From Solirubrobacteraceae bacterium (GTDB lineage Bacteria > Actinomycetota > Thermoleophilia > Solirubrobacterales > Solirubrobacteraceae): 56,602 nucleotides of DNA. Position 1 is the stretch's first letter. The number at the start of each line of letters is the position of its first letter. The stretch spans positions 1-56,602 of the forward strand of contig JANWLE010000054.1 in NCBI GenBank assembly GCA_025451035.1. The letters are read 5' to 3'. Position numbers and translations under genes: made by a program. The notes below the pieces were generated by a model that saw only the letters and a program-made list of their open reading frames with translations, ran no database searches and was not told the DNA's origin. Positions 34,844-43,060 of the stretch are shown piece by piece.

Positions 34844-36256
34844 ATGTCCATTTTGGCGGTAGCCGAATCGGTGCCATACCTGAACTGGCTAAACCCAGGC
34901 GATAACGCCTGGCAGATGACGGCCGCGACGCTCGTCGGCCTTATGAGCATTCCTGGCCTTGCGGTGCTCTATGGCGGGGTCATGCAGAAGCGCTGGTCGG
35001 TCAACAGCATGATGCTCACGTTCGTCGCGTTCTCGCTAGTCCTGGTCGCATGGTGCCTGTGGGCCTTCAAGATGGGTTTCGGAACGCCGATCGGCAAAGG
35101 CTCGGGCTTCTTCGACACGTTCTGGGGCAGACCCGGAAGCGTCCTCGGGCACGTGGGCGAGGAGGGTCAAGCGCTGATCCCTTCGATCAAATCTGGTCCC
35201 TCGTTCCATTTCCCGCAATCCACGCTTGTCTACTTCCAGTTCGTGTTCGCCGCCATCACGCCGATCCTAATGCTCGGGTCGGTGCTCGGCCGCATCAACT
35301 TCAAGGCATGGATTCCGTTCGTGCTCTTGTGGATCACCTTCGTTTACACCATCAACGCCTTCCTCATCTGGGGCGGCGGCTACTTCGCCGCGCATGGCGC
35401 GCTCGACTACTCGGGTGGCTACGTGATCCACCTATCGGCTGGCATCTCCGGCTTCGTCGCCGCTGCCGTGATCGGGCCTCGCCTGCAGCGTGACCGCGAG
35501 ATCGACGCACCCAACAACCTGTTGATGGTCGCCGTCGGTGCCGGTCTGCTGTGGCTCGGCTGGAACGGCTTCAACGGCGGTGACTCCTACTATGCCGGCC
35601 CCAACGCCTCCGCAGCGGTGCTCAACACGAACCTCTGCACCGCCGTGGCGATGCTCGTATGGATCGGCTGGGATTACATCTTCCGTGACAAGCCGTCGCT
35701 GATCGGGTCCGTGAATGGCATGATCACCGGACTGGTGGCGATCACCCCGGCGGCCGGCTTCGTCAATGGTTACGGGTCGATCGTGATCGGCGTCGTCGCC
35801 TCGACGATCGTGTGGATGGCGATCCGCTTCCTGAGCAGGGCGCCCGTCTTCCGGCACGTCGACGACACGCTCGGCGTGATCTACACCCACGGCATCGCCG
35901 GTCTGATGGGTGGCCTGCTGGTGGGCGTGCTCGCCGACCAACACATGGTCGAGTACTTCGGCCTCGGTGGGGAAGCGAACCTTCCCGGCATCTCCGGTGC
36001 CATCCACGGCAGTTGGACGCTGCTGCGCTGGCAGGCTGAGACGGCCGCGTTCGTGATCATCTTCAGCGGCGCGATGACGTTCATCCTGCTGAAGCTGGTC
36101 GGGATCTTCGTGCCGTTGCGCCTCTCCGAGGAGGAGCTCGAGATCGGCGATCACGCGATCCACGGCAACGAGGTCTACCCCTCGGACGTGCCCACCCTCG
36201 GTGGACCCCACGCCCCTGGTTGGCAGACCCCCGAGCCGGCTGGTAGCCCGGCGTAG
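34844..36256 (+). CDS. amt: Ammonium transporter
   Basis: A 470-aa Amt/MEP/Rh channel with about 11 spans. LYGGVMQKR near residue 45, the twin-histidine positions in YVIHLSAGISG (helix 5) and YTHGIAGLMGG (helix 10), and WLGWNGFNGGDS are typical. ATG 34844 follows GGAGG closely; the frame could begin 24 codons earlier but that segment covers the leader hairpin. No glnK gene follows, unlike most amt loci, and the C-terminus ends in a Pro/Gly-rich tail. Confidence 0.95.
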   Translation: MSILAVAESVPYLNWLNPGDNAWQMTAATLVGLMSIPGLAVLYGGVMQKRWSVNSMMLTFVAFSLVLVAWCLWAFKMGFGTPIGKGSGFFDTFWGRPGSVLGHVGEEGQALIPSIKSGPSFHFPQSTLVYFQFVFAAITPILMLGSVLGRINFKAWIPFVLLWITFVYTINAFLIWGGGYFAAHGALDYSGGYVIHLSAGISGFVAAAVIGPRLQRDREIDAPNNLLMVAVGAGLLWLGWNGFNGGDSYYAGPNASAAVLNTNLCTAVAMLVWIGWDYIFRDKPSLIGSVNGMITGLVAITPAAGFVNGYGSIVIGVVASTIVWMAIRFLSRAPVFRHVDDTLGVIYTHGIAGLMGGLLVGVLADQHMVEYFGLGGEANLPGISGAIHGSWTLLRWQAETAAFVIIFSGAMTFILLKLVGIFVPLRLSEEELEIGDHAIHGNEVYPSDVPTLGGPHAPGWQTPEPAGSPA

Positions 36257-36270
36257 GGGCAAGCGATCCG

Positions 36271-36303
36271 GTTGGGCCGCGCCACCTCTGTGCGCGGCCC
36301 AAC
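36271..36303 (+). terminator. Terminator after amt
   Basis: GTTGGGCCGCGC (36271-36282) and GCGCGGCCCAAC (36292-36303) form a perfect 12-bp stem with a nine-base loop, with no T run. Confidence 0.65.
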
Positions 36304-36324
36304 GGCGATATGCGAAGTGCGCGC

Positions 36325-36344
36325 GGCCCCGCTTCGGCGGGGTC
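36325..36344 (-). terminator. UUCG-type hairpin at the 3' end of msrA
   Basis: GGCCCCGC-TTCG-GCGGGGTC (plus) is a strong tetraloop hairpin in the gap between amt and msrA. On the minus strand it would follow the msrA stop at 36360. Confidence 0.5.
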
Positions 36345-36359
36345 GCGTCGTTAAGCCCC

Positions 36360-37019
36360 TCAGGCGCTCGCGAGCCCCACCGGGCAGGCAACCCCGGTCC
36401 CACCAAGCCCGCAGTAGCCGCCAGGGTTCTTCGCGAGGTACTGCTGGTGGTAGTCCTCGGCGTAGTAGAACGGGTGGCCTTCGGCCGTGACCAATTCAGT
36501 GGTGATCTGGCCGTGCCCGGCTGCGGCGAGCATCTGCTGGTAGGCCTGCAGGGATGCCTGTGCGGCCGCTCGCTGCGGCTCATCGAGCCACATGATCAGC
36601 GAACGGTACTGCGTGCCGACGTCGTTGCCCTGGCGCATGCCCTGCGTGGGGTCGTGCCCCTCCCAGAACAGCTTGAGCAACTCGCTGTAGCTGGTCCTCT
36701 CGCCGTTGAACGCCACGAGCACCACCTCGGCGTGGGCGGTGCGGCCCGAGCAGACCTCCTCGTAGGAGGGGTTCGGGGTCACCCCGCCGGCATATCCCAC
36801 AGCCGTGGTGTAGACGCCGGGCGCTTCCCAGAAGATCCGCTCTGCGCCCCAGAAGCAGCCCATGCCGAAGATCGCTTGCTCCACGTCCTGCGGGAACGGC
36901 CCCCGAAGAGGGGTGCCAAGCACCTCGTGTGCCTGCGGCACAGCCACCGGCTGGGTTCGTCCTGGCAGCGCGGCGTCGGGCTCGACCATCGTTGTCTTGT
37001 CGCTGCCGAAGAGGCGCAC
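36360..37019 (-). CDS. msrA: Peptide-methionine (S)-S-oxide reductase
   Basis: MsrA reduces the S epimer of methionine sulfoxide. The 219-aa protein has the catalytic GMGCFWGAE near residue 53, [17 protein letters not shown], and the C-terminal [13 protein letters not shown] segment with resolving cysteines. A polar N-terminal extension of about 48 residues precedes the domain, as in the E. coli-type enzyme. It converges on amt and lies about 2 kb from msrB. Confidence 0.96.
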   Translation of the reverse strand: MRLFGSDKTTMVEPDAALPGRTQPVAVPQAHEVLGTPLRGPFPQDVEQAIFGMGCFWGAERIFWEAPGVYTTAVGYAGGVTPNPSYEEVCSGRTAHAEVVLVAFNGERTSYSELLKLFWEGHDPTQGMRQGNDVGTQYRSLIMWLDEPQRAAAQASLQAYQQMLAAAGHGQITTELVTAEGHPFYYAEDYHQQYLAKNPGGYCGLGGTGVACPVGLASA

Positions 37020-37048
37020 CTCACCAGGCTAGCTAATCGCAGACTCAG

Positions 37049-38242
37049 CTAGCGGGTGTATACGGCGAAGAAGTCGCGGTCGTCCGGTTCCAAATAGCGG
37101 GTGTCGGACCGTTCCATCGTCGGCAGCAGGTTGGTGGGGTCTTCCGCGCCCGGGGCGCCGTAGGTGATGAAGCTGACCCAGTAGGAGTTGATGTCGAGCT
37201 CCATGGCCCGTACCGCGCCAGCGCGGATCAGCACCTTCGCGAGGCTCTCGACGGTCTGGTCGTTGCCCGCCGCGTAGATCAGGTTGCCCCGCCGATCGAC
37301 CCCTATCGCCGAGCGCCAGACCATCACGGCGTTGCCGACAGTGGCGCCCCATTCGGATGCTTTTCCGATGTTTGGGCTCGGCTTGCCTTCATTGACTATC
37401 AAAGGCAGGTTCTGGCGCGCAAAGGACACATCGGGCGGTGCCTGCGGGCCGTAGCTCCAGTCGACGACATCGACGCGACCGTCGCGGTAGCCGATGAGCG
37501 TCCCCTGCCCTTCGCGCATGATTGCGTAGGTGCGTCCGCCGACGACGAAGCCGCCTTTGGAGTCACCCAGCTTAAAGCCGCTGTTGAACGTCGCGAGCAG
37601 ACGCGGACGGGCCGGGAGGGGAACATCCATCGACCCACGCGGGACAGCGACCGAAGGCTCGAGACGCCCGGGGTTCAAGGCGAGGGTCGTGCGGTTGGTG
37701 TCGATCCACACCAGTCCCGCGACGACGCGTGGATATTCCGGCTCGTCGCGCAGCGTGGCCACGAGCAACGGCGGTTTACTCGCGAGGCTCGAGCGGGCGG
37801 CGTGCCAGACTCCCTCGCCGGGAAGCGCCGGGCTGATCATCGCCGGGACTCGCGCGGGGCGGTATTCGCTCGGCGTTACCGGGTGGCCCGGGGCGGTGCG
37901 TGAAGGCGCATGTTCGGCGGTGTGATAGCCGACCCGCGGGAGCGCGTGCAGCGCCGGGCCGCCCTTTTCCGGTGCGGTCAGCGCGTAGTAGATCGACTCG
38001 ACCTGTGCGACTAGGCCGGCCGCGCCGTGGTCGCGTAGCCACTCGACCGAGCGGATCCCGGCGCTCGAGTTAGACGGTTCGGTCATCGCGCGCAGGTAGG
38101 AGAAGGCGGCCGGTAGGAGTGCCACGAGCGCGGCGATCAGCGCAATCCGGCGAAGGCGGCCGAACGCCCCGGTCGACGCGTACCTGCCAGCTCCCGGTCC
38201 TGTGAGCCACTGCTCGTCATGCGGGGGAGCCGTTGAGTGCAT
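37049..38242 (-). CDS. Membrane-anchored phosphodiester glycosidase (NAGPA) family protein
   Basis: A 397-aa protein with one membrane helix (about 32-52) and an outer domain. FNSGFKLGDSKGG, YAIMREGQGTLIGYRDG, SAIGVDRRGNLIYAAG and AVRAMELDINSYWVSF are the core strands of the NAGPA (DUF2233) fold, which cleaves N-acetylglucosamine-1-phosphodiester bonds or related linkages. It probably acts on cell-wall or surface phosphodiesters. It is divergent from the arabinosyl-donor cluster. ATG 38242 is chosen; a TTG three codons upstream is also in frame. Confidence 0.8.
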   Translation of the reverse strand: MHSTAPPHDEQWLTGPGAGRYASTGAFGRLRRIALIAALVALLPAAFSYLRAMTEPSNSSAGIRSVEWLRDHGAAGLVAQVESIYYALTAPEKGGPALHALPRVGYHTAEHAPSRTAPGHPVTPSEYRPARVPAMISPALPGEGVWHAARSSLASKPPLLVATLRDEPEYPRVVAGLVWIDTNRTTLALNPGRLEPSVAVPRGSMDVPLPARPRLLATFNSGFKLGDSKGGFVVGGRTYAIMREGQGTLIGYRDGRVDVVDWSYGPQAPPDVSFARQNLPLIVNEGKPSPNIGKASEWGATVGNAVMVWRSAIGVDRRGNLIYAAGNDQTVESLAKVLIRAGAVRAMELDINSYWVSFITYGAPGAEDPTNLLPTMERSDTRYLEPDDRDFFAVYTR

Positions 38243-38251
38243 CGCCAACAA

Positions 38252-38257
38252 ACTGTA
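38252..38257 (-). promoter_or_regulatory. -10 box (TACAGT) of the NAGPA-family gene
   Basis: TACAGT on the minus strand ends nine bases before ATG 38242. Confidence 0.35.
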
Positions 38258-38331
38258 AGCGCAGTACGTGCCGTGCGGATCTCATCGGGCGGGGGATGAG
38301 CGGATTCTCACTAAGAAAACTCTCACCATAA

Positions 38332-39399
38332 ATGGGCTTTCGGCTCAACGTAACCGATGTCGGGTGTGCGATCCTTCGCTCGCGCGGGCAGGGGGCTGGA
38401 TCCGCCACTACGTCCCTACGCCGGAGGTGCACCATTAACTCAGTCGAGGCAATTGCCAGCGATGAGCAGGCGCGTGCGGCCGCGGACCCGTCCTCGCCTC
38501 AACTGCGGTCGCTGCCGAGCGTGCGCCCGCGCGCCACCCCGAGAGCCATCGTGCTGCTACGCGCCTGTCGTCCGCGCCAGTGGAGCAAGAACCTGCTCGT
38601 GCTCGCCGCGCCGTGTGCAGCCGGTGTGATCGACAGATTCGACATAGCGGCTCGCCTCGCGGGGGCCTTCGCGGTGATGTGTTTGGCCTCGAGCGCCACC
38701 TACCTGGTGAACGACGTTCGTGACCGAGACGAGGACCGCTCTCATCCGCGCAAGCGTTCCCGGCCTCTGGCGGCGGGTGAGCTCTCGCCGGCTGCGGCGC
38801 TACGCCTAGCGCTGGCACTAGCCATCGTCGGGGTCCTCGGCGCCGTCGCGATAGCCCCGCCTCTCGCCGCGGTCGTGTGCTGCTATCTGCTGCTGACGAT
38901 GAGCTACTCGCTTTGGTGGCGCCACGTTGTCGTTCTAGACATCCTCGCGATCGCCGCCGGTTTCGTGTTGCGCGCGATCGCGGGGGGAGCGGCGACTGAC
39001 ATTTACCTCTCGCGGTGGTTTGTGATCGTGAGCGGTTGCTGCGCGGTATTCGTGGTGGCCGCCAAGCGGCATGCCGAGCTGTGCGAGCAGGACCCCTCCA
39101 GCGGCGTCCGCGCGACGTTGAAGCACTACTCGGTCGGTGGCTTGCGGCTCACTCTCGGCTCGGCGGCGGCGCTCGCCCTGATCGCCTACATCTCCTGGGC
39201 GTTCACCCGGCCGAGTCATCTCTACTGGTACGGCCTGTCGATAATCCCCTTCGTGCTGTCGCTCGGGCGTTACGCGATGCTGATCGGGTCCGGTGCAGGA
39301 CAAGCGCCGGAGGAGCTGATCATGCGGGACCGAACGCTGCTGGTGCTCAGCCTTCTGTGGGCGGCGCTGTTCCTCGGCGGGGTGTATGTCGGCCGTTGA
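38332..39399 (+). CDS. UbiA-family decaprenyl-phosphate phosphoribosyltransferase
   Basis: A 355-aa (longest reading) membrane prenyltransferase. YLVNDVRDRDEDRSHPRKRS holds the first Asp-rich motif and WWRHVVVLDILAIAAGFVLR the second; RPRQWSKNLLVLAAP is the typical N-terminal segment of the enzyme that puts phosphoribose on decaprenyl phosphate (Rv3806c type). About eight or nine spans. The start is uncertain: ATG 38332 is the only standard start before the domain with reasonable length, but an in-frame ATT at 38433 has GGAGG seven bases upstream. It overlaps dprE1 by 14 bases. Confidence 0.88.
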   Translation: MGFRLNVTDVGCAILRSRGQGAGSATTSLRRRCTINSVEAIASDEQARAAADPSSPQLRSLPSVRPRATPRAIVLLRACRPRQWSKNLLVLAAPCAAGVIDRFDIAARLAGAFAVMCLASSATYLVNDVRDRDEDRSHPRKRSRPLAAGELSPAAALRLALALAIVGVLGAVAIAPPLAAVVCCYLLLTMSYSLWWRHVVVLDILAIAAGFVLRAIAGGAATDIYLSRWFVIVSGCCAVFVVAAKRHAELCEQDPSSGVRATLKHYSVGGLRLTLGSAAALALIAYISWAFTRPSHLYWYGLSIIPFVLSLGRYAMLIGSGAGQAPEELIMRDRTLLVLSLLWAALFLGGVYVGR

Positions 39400-40807
39400 G
39401 TCCGGCGCTCGCGCGCCGCTACAGATCACCGAGCGTTTGCTCTGCGGCTGGGGAAGAACGGCGCGAAGCCGCTGCCGCGTTGCGCGTCCGCGTAGCGTCG
39501 AGGATGTGCTGGAGGTGCTCGCGCGCTCCGCCGGCTCGCCGGCTGGAGTGATCGCGCGCGGCGCTGGCCGCAGCTATGGAGATGCCGCGCAACGCAACGG
39601 CGGCGAGGTCCTGGACATGACCGGGATGAACGGGATCATCTCGATCGATCCCGGGCGCGCCGTGGTGAGCGTCGAGGCGGGCGCGACGATCGGCCAGGTT
39701 ATGGGCGCGCTGGCGCCTCACGGGTTGACGCTGCCGGTCCTGCCGGGAACACGGCACGTCACGCTCGCTGGCGCGATCGCCAGCGACATTCACGGCAAGA
39801 ACCATCACCGCGACGGTGCGATCGCCCGGCACGTGCTGTCGATCTCGCTGTGTACGCCCGCCGCCGGCCTGCTCGAGGTCTCACCCGAGAGCGACCCAGA
39901 TCTCTTCTATGCCACGCTCGGCGGCATGGGGCTCACCGGGGTCATGGTGCGAGCGACGCTGCGCGCGGAGCGCCTCGCGTGCCCGTGGGTCGCCGCCGAC
40001 ATCGACCGCACCGACAGCCTGCAGCACACGCTGGAGCTGATGAGCGGCGAGGATGGGCACCGCTACTCGGTGGCGTGGCTCGATCTGCTGGCGGAGGGCT
40101 CAAAGATGGGCAGGGCGGTGGTGAGCCGGGCCGACCCGCTGCCGTCTGACGGTTCGTCGCTGCACGGGCGCGGTCGGCGTGCGAGCTCCTACCCTGGTGC
40201 GCTTTCGCGGCGTGCGACGTTCGACGTACCTCACCGGTTTCCCACGGCGCTGCTTCGCCGCTCCAGCATGAGCACCTTCAACGCCCTTCGCTGGCGTTCG
40301 ACGCCTAGGCAGGAGCGGGGCCGGCGGTTGGCGATGGTGCCCTACTTCTTCCCGCTGGATGGGCTGGGCGAATGGAACCGGCTGTATGGAGCTTCGGGCT
40401 TGATCCAATATCAGTTCGTGGTTCCAGCCGGCCAGGAGCACGCGCTCGAACGCTGCTTTGCGCTGATCAGCGACCGGCGGCTGCCCGTGTATCTAGCCGT
40501 TTTCAAGCGCTTCGGGCCGGCCTTCGGCGGTCCCTTGTCGTTCCCGCTTGAGGGCTGGACCCTCGCGGTCGACCTGCCTGCCGCCGCTGAGGGCGTGCGG
40601 GCGGCGCTCGACGAGCTCGACGAGATCCTCATCGCTTGCGGCGGTCGCGTGTACCTGAGCAAGGACGTCCGCCTGCGCGCTGAGCTGATGAGCGTGATGT
40701 ACCCCCGGCTCGAGGACTTCCAGACGCAGCGAGCGAGGGTTGACCCCGCGGGTCTCCTACGGTCGGACTTGGCTCTCCGCCTCGGCCTGTGCGGGGCTCG
40801 CGCGTGA
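39386..40807 (+). CDS. dprE1: Decaprenylphosphoryl-beta-D-ribose 2-oxidase
   Basis: DprE1 is the FAD enzyme that oxidises decaprenylphosphoryl ribose as half of its epimerisation to the arabinose donor. The 473-aa protein has RGAGRSYGDAAQ near 49, DMTGMNGI, LPGTRHVTLAGAIASDIHGKNHH, a VAO-type FAD domain, and the C-terminal KRFGPAFGGPLSFPLEGW and YLSKDVR segments. In the benzothiazinone-reactive position of the mycobacterial enzyme (Cys387, GWNICVDFP) this protein has alanine (GWTLAVDLP, Ala394). It lies between the UbiA-type transferase and dprE2. Confidence 0.93.
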   Translation: MSAVESGARAPLQITERLLCGWGRTARSRCRVARPRSVEDVLEVLARSAGSPAGVIARGAGRSYGDAAQRNGGEVLDMTGMNGIISIDPGRAVVSVEAGATIGQVMGALAPHGLTLPVLPGTRHVTLAGAIASDIHGKNHHRDGAIARHVLSISLCTPAAGLLEVSPESDPDLFYATLGGMGLTGVMVRATLRAERLACPWVAADIDRTDSLQHTLELMSGEDGHRYSVAWLDLLAEGSKMGRAVVSRADPLPSDGSSLHGRGRRASSYPGALSRRATFDVPHRFPTALLRRSSMSTFNALRWRSTPRQERGRRLAMVPYFFPLDGLGEWNRLYGASGLIQYQFVVPAGQEHALERCFALISDRRLPVYLAVFKRFGPAFGGPLSFPLEGWTLAVDLPAAAEGVRAALDELDEILIACGGRVYLSKDVRLRAELMSVMYPRLEDFQTQRARVDPAGLLRSDLALRLGLCGARA

Positions 40808-41565
40808 GCGCCACGGCATCCGTCCAGCAGCGCGTGATCGTCCTCGGCGGAACCTCCGAGATCGCCCTCGCGATCGTGTCCGAGCTGCAGCGGCGAGCGC
40901 CCCGCGAGGTGGTCCTCGCCGCGCGCGACCGAAACGGCCTGCAGGCGGCGGCTGAGGAGCTGCGTTCGCAGGGATGCACGCGGGTCAGCACGATCGAGTT
41001 CGACGCGCTCGACATCGATTCGCACGTTGGCCTGGTGGATCGTGCCTTCGCGGAGCACGGCGGCGGCGAGATTGTGATCCTCGCCGTCGGGGTGCTCGGA
41101 CAGCGGGGCGGATTGCCGGCGGACCTCGCCGACGCCGTCGAGGTTATGCAGGTGAACTTCGTCGGCGCGGGATCGCTGCTCATCTGCGCCGCACGGCGCC
41201 TGCGGGACGGCAAAGGGGGAACGATCATCGTGCTCTCCTCGGCTGCGGGTGCGCGACCACGGCGCGCCAACGTCGTCTACGGGGCGGCCAAGGCCGGCCT
41301 TGATTTCCTCGCGCGGGGGCTCGGCGACGATCTGCACGACGACGGCGTGCGAGTGCTGGTGGTGCGGCCAGGCTTTGTGCACACGCGCATGACGGTTGGG
41401 CTTGAGCCGGCGCCGATGGCGAGCACGCCGCAGGCCGTCGCTCGCGACGCCGTCGATGCACTGGGCACCAACCGTCAGGTCTTGTGGTCCCCGCGTGGTT
41501 TGCGCTGGCCGATGCTCGTTATCAGGGCGCTACCGCGCGTCATCCTACGCAGGATGAGGCGATGA
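40804..41565 (+). CDS. dprE2: Decaprenylphosphoryl-2-keto-D-erythropentose reductase
   Basis: DprE2 reduces the keto intermediate of DprE1 with NADH to give decaprenylphosphoryl arabinose. The 253-aa SDR protein has LGGTSEIALAIV near residue 14, LSSAAGARPRRANVVYGAAKAG with the catalytic Tyr and Lys, and the RPGFVHTRMT loop typical of DprE2. The GTG start overlaps the dprE1 stop by four bases. The last 30 residues are basic and hydrophobic, as in homologues that associate with the membrane. Confidence 0.93.
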   Translation: MSATASVQQRVIVLGGTSEIALAIVSELQRRAPREVVLAARDRNGLQAAAEELRSQGCTRVSTIEFDALDIDSHVGLVDRAFAEHGGGEIVILAVGVLGQRGGLPADLADAVEVMQVNFVGAGSLLICAARRLRDGKGGTIIVLSSAAGARPRRANVVYGAAKAGLDFLARGLGDDLHDDGVRVLVVRPGFVHTRMTVGLEPAPMASTPQAVARDAVDALGTNRQVLWSPRGLRWPMLVIRALPRVILRRMRR

Positions 41566-41831
41566 GTAGCGTGCGTCCATCCCGTCCGAGTGTCCCCGTC
41601 GCCCCCGACCGACGTTACTCCACCGCGGAGATCTCGCGTCTGCGTGCGCGCCGGCGCCGGGCGCGCCGGCGCCGGCGGCTGGCCAGGATAGACATGGCTC
41701 TCGGCGTCGCCCTGGCGCTCGTGGTCATCATCGCGAGCCCTGGCCTGGCGGTCACGGCGCTCATTGCCTTCACGCTGCTCGTCTTCTGCTTGGTGTCCTG
41801 CGCCGTCGCGTGGTTGCGCGGCCGCGGCTGA
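41562..41831 (+). CDS. Small Arg-rich membrane protein after dprE2
   Basis: An 89-aa protein with an N-terminal part very rich in arginine (RLRARRRRARRRRRLAR) and two adjacent hydrophobic segments (about 46-82). Its ATG overlaps the dprE2 stop by four bases, so it belongs to the arabinosyl-donor operon. The frame extends upstream but that would lie inside dprE2. No known domain. Confidence 0.65.
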   Translation: MSSVRPSRPSVPVAPDRRYSTAEISRLRARRRRARRRRRLARIDMALGVALALVVIIASPGLAVTALIAFTLLVFCLVSCAVAWLRGRG

Positions 41832-41858
41832 GCGCCGGCGCGATTTCACGTTTGGCAT

Positions 41859-41940
41859 TTTCCCGCATGGGAATCATTGAGGTGACGGATTCCTCCTTCC
41901 CTGTTCACCGGAGGAATTCTCTCCCCTCAATCTCCCCATC
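41859..41940 (+). ncRNA. Candidate structured small RNA (C-rich loops)
   Basis: Three nested or adjacent stems occur in a 270-bp gap: TTCCC-GCAT-GGGAA (41859-41872), ATTGAGG/CCTCAAT (41876-41882 with 41925-41931), and inside it GGATTCCTCC/GGAGGAATTC (41887-41896 with 41910-41919, one G-U) with a 13-base C-rich loop. A strong terminator follows. The order and C-rich single strands resemble regulatory sRNAs that pair with ribosome-binding sites, but no family match is claimed. Confidence 0.45.
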
Positions 41941-41941
41941 G

Positions 41942-41973
41942 ACCGGCCCGCCTGCCCCTAGCGGGCCGGTCTT
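41942..41973 (+). terminator. Terminator after the dprE2 region
   Basis: ACCGGCCCGC (41942-41951) pairs perfectly with GCGGGCCGGT (41961-41970) over a nine-base C-rich loop, ending CTT. It may end the dprE operon and the candidate sRNA. Confidence 0.75.
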
Positions 41974-42104
41974 ATGGGGGCCCCTTTTGGCGAGTTCGGG
42001 CTCGAGCAGCCCTGGTCTGCGGCCCCGGCGAGCCGCATCGTCCCATCTCAATCGAGCTTTACTCTGCTCGCAACCATGCATGGGCTCGCGATCTGGATAG
42101 AGGT

Positions 42105-42683
42105 ATGGGTAAGACACCGATCTGGACGGTAGGACATTCGAATCATCCATTTGAGACGTTCGCCGAGCTCCTGAAGCTCGAGCGGATAGAGCTCGTGGTT
42201 GATGTCCGCTCCTACCCGTACTCGCGCCACGCGCCGCAGTTCGGCCGCGAGGAGATGCAGGGATCCCTCGGCGAGCTCGGCATCGCCTACGTGTTTAGGG
42301 GTGAACACCTCGGCGGCCGGCCCATCAGAGAAGAGCACTATGACGAGCGAGGTCACGCACTGTATGAGCTGATGGCCGAGGAGCCCGGTTTCAAGGACGC
42401 CATCGAAGAGCTCGTCCACCGCTCGGGCAAAGAACGCGTCGCGATCGTCTGCAGTGAGGCTGACCCCGAGCACTGTCACCGGCGACTGCTGGTCGGCAAG
42501 GTGCTCGCCGAGCAGGGCATGGAGCTCAGGCACATTCTGCCTGACGCATCAGTCTGCTTGGAGCACGAAGTAACGCTTCCCAGGTACACCCAAGACACCC
42601 TCTTTGGAGAAGGTGAGCGCGCGTGGAGATCTACACGATCGGTTTCACACAAACGACCGCTGAACACTTTTTTGATCGACTGA
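42105..42683 (+). CDS. DUF488 protein, first of a pair
   Basis: A 192-aa protein of the DUF488 family: TVGHSNHPFETFAELL at the start, VVDVRSYPYSRHAPQFG near residue 33, RGEHLGGRP near 66, and CSEADPEHCHRRLL near 116. The CxE...CHR motif is the family signature and may be a catalytic or metal site. DUF488 has been linked to nucleotide or nucleic-acid chemistry in conflict systems, but no activity is proven. The start is ATG 42105 behind AGAGG. It overlaps the next DUF488 gene by 61 bases, an unusually long overlap. Confidence 0.85.
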   Translation: MGKTPIWTVGHSNHPFETFAELLKLERIELVVDVRSYPYSRHAPQFGREEMQGSLGELGIAYVFRGEHLGGRPIREEHYDERGHALYELMAEEPGFKDAIEELVHRSGKERVAIVCSEADPEHCHRRLLVGKVLAEQGMELRHILPDASVCLEHEVTLPRYTQDTLFGEGERAWRSTRSVSHKRPLNTFLID

Positions 42684-43060
42684 TCGAGGCTGGCATCGAG
42701 CGCCTGATCGATGTCCGCCTGAAGAACGTCTCACAACTGGCTGGGTTCGCGGCTGTGCGCGACCTGCCGTACTTCCTCGAGCAGCTCGCTGGCGTCGAGT
42801 ACGAGCACGCTCCGCTGCTCGCGCCGACGGAGGACCTCCTGAAGGCCTACCGCAAGCGCACGCTCGACTGGGACAACTATGAACGAGGGTTTTTGTGGCT
42901 CATGGCCGAACGCGAAATCCACAACGTCCTCAGGCCGGAGGACTTCAACACACCAACCGCGCTGCTGTGCAGCGAGGCGACCGCCGACTGCTGTCACCGC
43001 AGGCTGCTGGGCGAGTACCTCGCGGAGCACTGGAGCGATCTAAGAATGGAGCATCTGTGA
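42623..43060 (+). CDS. DUF488 protein, second of a pair
   Basis: A 145-aa second DUF488 protein: TIGFTQTTAEHFFDRLIEAG, LIDVRLKNVSQLAGFA, and CSEATADCCHRRLLGEYLA. It is more distant from the first copy and lacks its C-terminal part, so this is a paralogous pair rather than a recent duplication. It starts at GTG 42623 inside the 3' end of the first gene and ends one base into the next, implying coupled translation of all three. Confidence 0.85.
   Translation: MEIYTIGFTQTTAEHFFDRLIEAGIERLIDVRLKNVSQLAGFAAVRDLPYFLEQLAGVEYEHAPLLAPTEDLLKAYRKRTLDWDNYERGFLWLMAEREIHNVLRPEDFNTPTALLCSEATADCCHRRLLGEYLAEHWSDLRMEHL

Noticed and set aside
35432-36583. 383-aa minus-strand frame opposite amt
   Set aside because: Shadow frame across a terminator and the amt/msrA gap.
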